Shown one piece after another: positions 59,876 through 64,000 of a stretch of DNA of 64,000 bases. The position numbers were made by a program, and so were the translations under genes. This DNA is from Kudoa neothunni (taxonomy: Eukaryota; Cnidaria), in assembly GCA_964304625.1 (NCBI GenBank), contig OZ199838.1, positions 13,206,001-13,270,000 on the forward strand, in the 5' to 3' direction. The stretch's first letter is position 1; the number at the start of each line of letters is the position of its first letter. Below the pieces are notes generated by a model, which was not told the DNA's origin, did not search any database, and worked only from the letters and a program-made list of their open reading frames with translations.

Positions 59876-60221
59876 TTAACTAAGAATTTGGAGACTTAAG
59901 GAAAAACAATACATAATTATGGGAGAAGAACACGTTTACAGAGGAATAATCCACTCTTCTAAATATTCGGTAACCAATGCTTACTTAAAATAAATACAGG
60001 CATAATGCTCGGATCTAGTCTAGTACAGAATTAAATAAAAACTGAATATTTAACTTAAATTTTAAAAGAAAAACTTATAAATAATTAACCTAGAAATATT
60101 ATTGTTTTAAATATTGCGCTGGTATACACGTTAAATAATATATGTGATACGGTGATAGGTGGTACTTTATCCGGAAGTATGATTAAATAGTTGTTCCGGT
60201 TTCCAGATAATCAAACACCTG

Positions 60222-63200
60222 TCGAAACGCAACTTCAATAAAATCCAAACAAAATTTAAAATATTGTTAGGATAGCGCAAATTCCGAATAATCGGGGTCG
60301 GGTGGTATATGCGCAAAAAAACAAACATTGAAATAAACAAACAAAAATAATACAATCAAATAAAATGTAGAACAGCAGTGCTACTGAAAGAAAATAAAAC
60401 CTAAACAAATGTAACCACGAGCCCAACCAACTTGCCAAAACAATAAAAACGAAAACTGTCTATTGGGGAAAACGTCACAACTAAATCAAATACTTGGGTT
60501 GTTTGTTCAATGGGAAATTAACCAACTAAAAGACGAAAAAACAGGAATACAAATCAAATACTTAGGTGCTTGTTATGACTGTGATTTTAAAACTTCATTC
60601 TATATCCTTAACAAATGTGCCAAAACCCATTGACTTAGTTGTCTAACGTTAGAATAGGAAGCACAGAAAAAAACTTGTTATTGTCTGACGATGCGCTGAA
60701 TTAATAATATTCTACATTCTAACCAGCAGTGGGCACGAAGAGTTACCAAACTGGCTAAAAAGAATTAAGAATTATTAAAAATATACTTGGACATCAACAT
60801 TGAATTTGAATAGGTGATTGTAATGTAGTCTAAAGAAGAGACGAAAACCCCAACAACATATTACATGCCGGATTTATTATCAAGGCCAATAATCGAGGCG
60901 AGTAGATGAAGAATTAATGGAGACTAAGTTTGAGTAACCAACTGATAGACCTTCAATTATTTAAGCCCAAATTAGCGAACAGAATAAAATGTCATCTAAA
61001 GGAGGACATCAACAGTTATCTACAAGAACCTTGTGGGATCTGTTATCTGATGCAAAAATTAGACCGGTTGTAGAGAAAACGGACATTGAAACCAACCTAT
61101 AATGAACAACAAAAGCACAAAGTGCATAAATTCTAAAAAGTAAACGGAGAAAAAACAATTTCCTACAAAACCAACACGGACAAAAACATATCAACAAATC
61201 TTATCCAACAATCGCGGAACCCTTCATTAATGCACAGCATATCAACATAAACTGTATCTGAAAATTTCCTTTAATATTACGACAAAAAATTGATCATTTG
61301 ATGGAGATTATTTAATTCTCACTGCAACGCTTGTTTAATAAATTCACATCAAATCTTTAAACAATTCCATGCAATTGGGCTTAACACATATCGTTATCAC
61401 CGGAGATTATCTTAGGAATATTCAACAATTATCAGCAGACACTTTTCTTATAGTAGCGTGCGAAGAAAATTTACACATTCATCAAATAACGTCGATCCTC
61501 CATAAAAGCCATGTGTTTAAGATAAGTATCAGAAGCAATTAGAACAATAAAACTTTGTTTGCGTGAAGCTGGGACAATTTATCTGGAAATGTTTTTAAAT
61601 TAGGTGAAATAGAAAAGCCATCCATTTAAAGAATCTTGAAGTGAGGTATTTGAGCCAAAAGTTAATAGTTGGAACCATTTAGACGGTGTAGATAATAATG
61701 TACGCGTATCCAACACATATTTCTTACGTAATTCATTACATTAGCGAGGAGAATTGATGAGAAAAACAGTTAGCTCATGAAATAATTGATTCTATTGGAT
61801 GTTAATTAGTCGAATAATCGACAAAATAAAAATTTTCATTGGCGTTAATCCGAAGCGTAGCACGTAAGATTCAACATTTGAAGAGCAACACAATAGGCGT
61901 TAAGATAGAAGGTTAATTTGGAGCCGAACAAATAATCATACCAACCGATAAAGTGAAAATAGAGTAAGCTTAAATCAAGTCGAGAGCGACCAAATTATGG
62001 GTGTATATCATAACGTTAACATTTTTCGAAACGACGCATAAATCAAATTCTTTACTAAGTTTATGACAACCAAAGTAACGAGTGCCAAGCAATAAAATTT
62101 TTCGATTACACATTGAAATAGAGTGGATGGTATTAGAGTTGAGAAAAATTCTTTAGGTGATCATTCATAAAATTAGTAGCGATATGTATTGTTAGCTTGA
62201 AACGTTTACATATTGATCAAATACATGGCGAATATTAGCAATACAAGTACAACCAAATGCTAATCTTCCTGGATATTGCGAGCCGAAAAACGTATCAACG
62301 GATTAACACGATGCTATTGGAAAATTTTGAATGTTAAAAGCATAAACACACATCATCAGCATATTTTTTTGGTAATCTTTAATAGTAAAATTTCATGATT
62401 TATTGTTATCTCACACGAGGGAACTGATGTTTTTAGCGATGTAGGATCTAGTTGCTTGACAAAATAAACATTTTGATACTAATTGAAAAATCCTTTTAAG
62501 CTCTTCCGCTCACAACAACATTGCATCTCAAGAAACTTATTCAGTATATAGCCTCAGGAAATTGGACAAATAAAGGTCAAGATCCAAGATCGGTTAATGA
62601 TAATAGACGATCACAAACTGCGAACTCGTACAAACAACAGTCTCCAAAACTTGGAGGTTAACTGAGTTAACTCATGCCATTTAAAAGGCTAAGCACTGCA
62701 GCTACCAAATTTACTTGATTGGAGGAGTTCACCCTCAGACCAACACCACTTCGGCCATTCTTCAGCGACGATTCAACGAAGAATCTTCGGCATTTAACGT
62801 TAATCCTCTGGGGAGATTTAATCCGATCCGATGGTCAATAACATCATTTGAAGTGTTAAGCTTTCTCATTTATACAAAATGAAACGTCAACAGAACTAAT
62901 ACAATCTGAGTCACTGATTTATAGGAAATTATACAATTATCAAGCTTGATATGTTAATCTCAATACTAATCTGATAATTGGCGATTATGAACCCTATAAG
63001 CCTGTTAATAGCGTAGTACATTATGGAATTGGCATAATTAAAAACCTATATAAGGTATTTGGGTCACGCTAAATGATGCTTAATTAGTTCCAATAAATTA
63101 ATCTCTATAACTAATAAATATAATTGCTCGTACACTTATTACACATTTATTCCGATGAAATAATTTATCGGCTGTTTACATTCAACTCTATATAATACAT

Positions 63201-64000
63201 TAATCTTGTTGAAAATATAACCTTCTATATGAAGGTATTATTACTTCATCAATCTAGCAATTGAACAAAAATGTCAATTATGGTAAACTATTTAATATTG
63301 CAAAGTCTCGATAGAGCGAAGTTTATCGGAGCTTAGGATTTACTACGCTAAATTATGTATCGTTGGTACGTAATCCCCTCAGTATCATTTAAAATGATGT
63401 AATAAAGGTTGAAAATGATAGGATGCACTTAAAATGAGTACGCGATTATTCTTTCTTCTTATTTGAACTATTATTTAGCATAGGTAATAGAATTGTTTAT
63501 TAGATTAGAATAATTAAAAATACATTCTTAGGATTATATGATGGAAAAATAATCTGGAATTGTTGTATAAATGATATTTTTTGATATAATATTTATATCC
63601 TTTTGAATTGGGATAAAATTTAGTAAATTGTCAGTTCTATGGAATTATAAATATTATTTTATAATTTACTAATTTTCTACGCCATATGGAAACATTTTTT
63701 TATATATAGACCTCTTAGATTTCAAAAAAGTTCACCTTACTATTTAATTTTGATACGGCGTATACTGTAAAATGTCCAAGGTGGTGGCTATCTGCATGGA
63801 TGGTAATATCTCTTAGAATACGCGAGATATTAAAAAATTTGATTTTATTGATATATTAGTTTATATTTTTCATAAAAAATTTTATAAATTTGTTAAAATT
63901 GTTGAAGTGGAAAATTTGTGTATTAGAACTTGTATTTTTACGATTTCTCTATGCGAAAATCATATTTTTCTTGATTTAATAATAGTATGTAATGATTATT
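60222..64000. other. 3.8-kb terminal region, no gene recognised
   Basis: 60300-62900 is less AT-rich than the typical spacer and has longer scattered codon-like runs on both strands, but no motif of a known protein or element family. It may be an old, heavily decayed element; I cannot support a family. 62900-64000 is plain AT-rich sequence. Confidence 0.4.

Larger units (their letters stand above)
58175..60221. mobile_element. pogo/Tigger-like MITE carrying two later insertions
   Basis: Left end CAGTCGAATCTCGATTATACGG after TA (58173-58174). The body aligns in reverse with the MITE at 42169-42724, and the right end decays near 60221. After subtracting the MULE-type MITE (58224-58456) and the piggyBac-type element (58646-59875) with their duplications, about 571 bp remain, close to the 556 bp of the uninterrupted copy. 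Confidence 0.8.

Noticed and set aside
60300-62900. Old retroelement
   Set aside because: Base composition is suggestive, but no terminal repeats or recognisable protein motifs were found, so no family is claimed.

Overview
This is an AT-rich nuclear window from an animal. The host genes have many small GT-AG introns, mostly 39-85 bp, and encode conserved animal proteins. I rebuilt them by splicing, checking reading phase at each junction and comparing the joined protein with remembered family sequences. The gene set (PDPK1 with its PH domain, ubiquilin, UTP15, NAA20, mitochondrial uL18, COA8, NUP160, an ADAM-family protein, a serpin and a Cys-rich type I membrane protein) points to a metazoan with a fast-evolving, compact-intron genome. 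A parasitic or small-bodied invertebrate, for example a myxozoan cnidarian, would fit, but nothing here proves the lineage.

Layout. 0.6-1.7 kb: two-exon serpin (+). 2.9-5.7 kb: two abutting hAT elements. 5.85-6.53 kb: NAA20 (-). 8.3-10.6 kb: decayed hAT with BED finger (-). 12.8-13.4 kb: hAT MITE. 14.1-23.3 kb: PDPK1 (+), whose kinase and PH domains are separated by a 7.4-kb intron holding a MULE nested in another transposon, a piggyBac-type MITE and a tRNA-like fossil. 24.2-28.8 kb: UTP15 (-), convergent with PDPK1 and head-to-head with ubiquilin (+, 29.2-31.0 kb). 36.4-36.9 kb: mitochondrial uL18/MRPL18 (+) with an apparent one-base frame break. 37.8-40.3 kb: 17-exon catalytically dead ADAM (-). 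40.7-41.3 kb: COA8 and a tiny spliced ORF (-). 45.0-49.8 kb: intronless NUP160 (-). 52.0-56.2 kb: ten-exon membrane protein built of phase-1 modules (-). 58.2-60.2 kb: a pogo-like MITE carrying both a MULE-type MITE and a piggyBac-type element. The remaining intergenic DNA is AT-rich and I see no genes in it.

The genes are not an operon or pathway; most are unrelated housekeeping functions (acetylation, ribosome biogenesis, protein quality control, AKT-family kinase activation, nuclear pore, mitochondria). The unusual items are the pseudo-ADAM without prodomain or membrane anchor, the orphan modular receptor-like protein, the serpin with a non-consensus hinge, the intronless NUP160 amid intron-dense genes, and nested transposons whose insertion order can be read from paralogous empty sites inside this same window.
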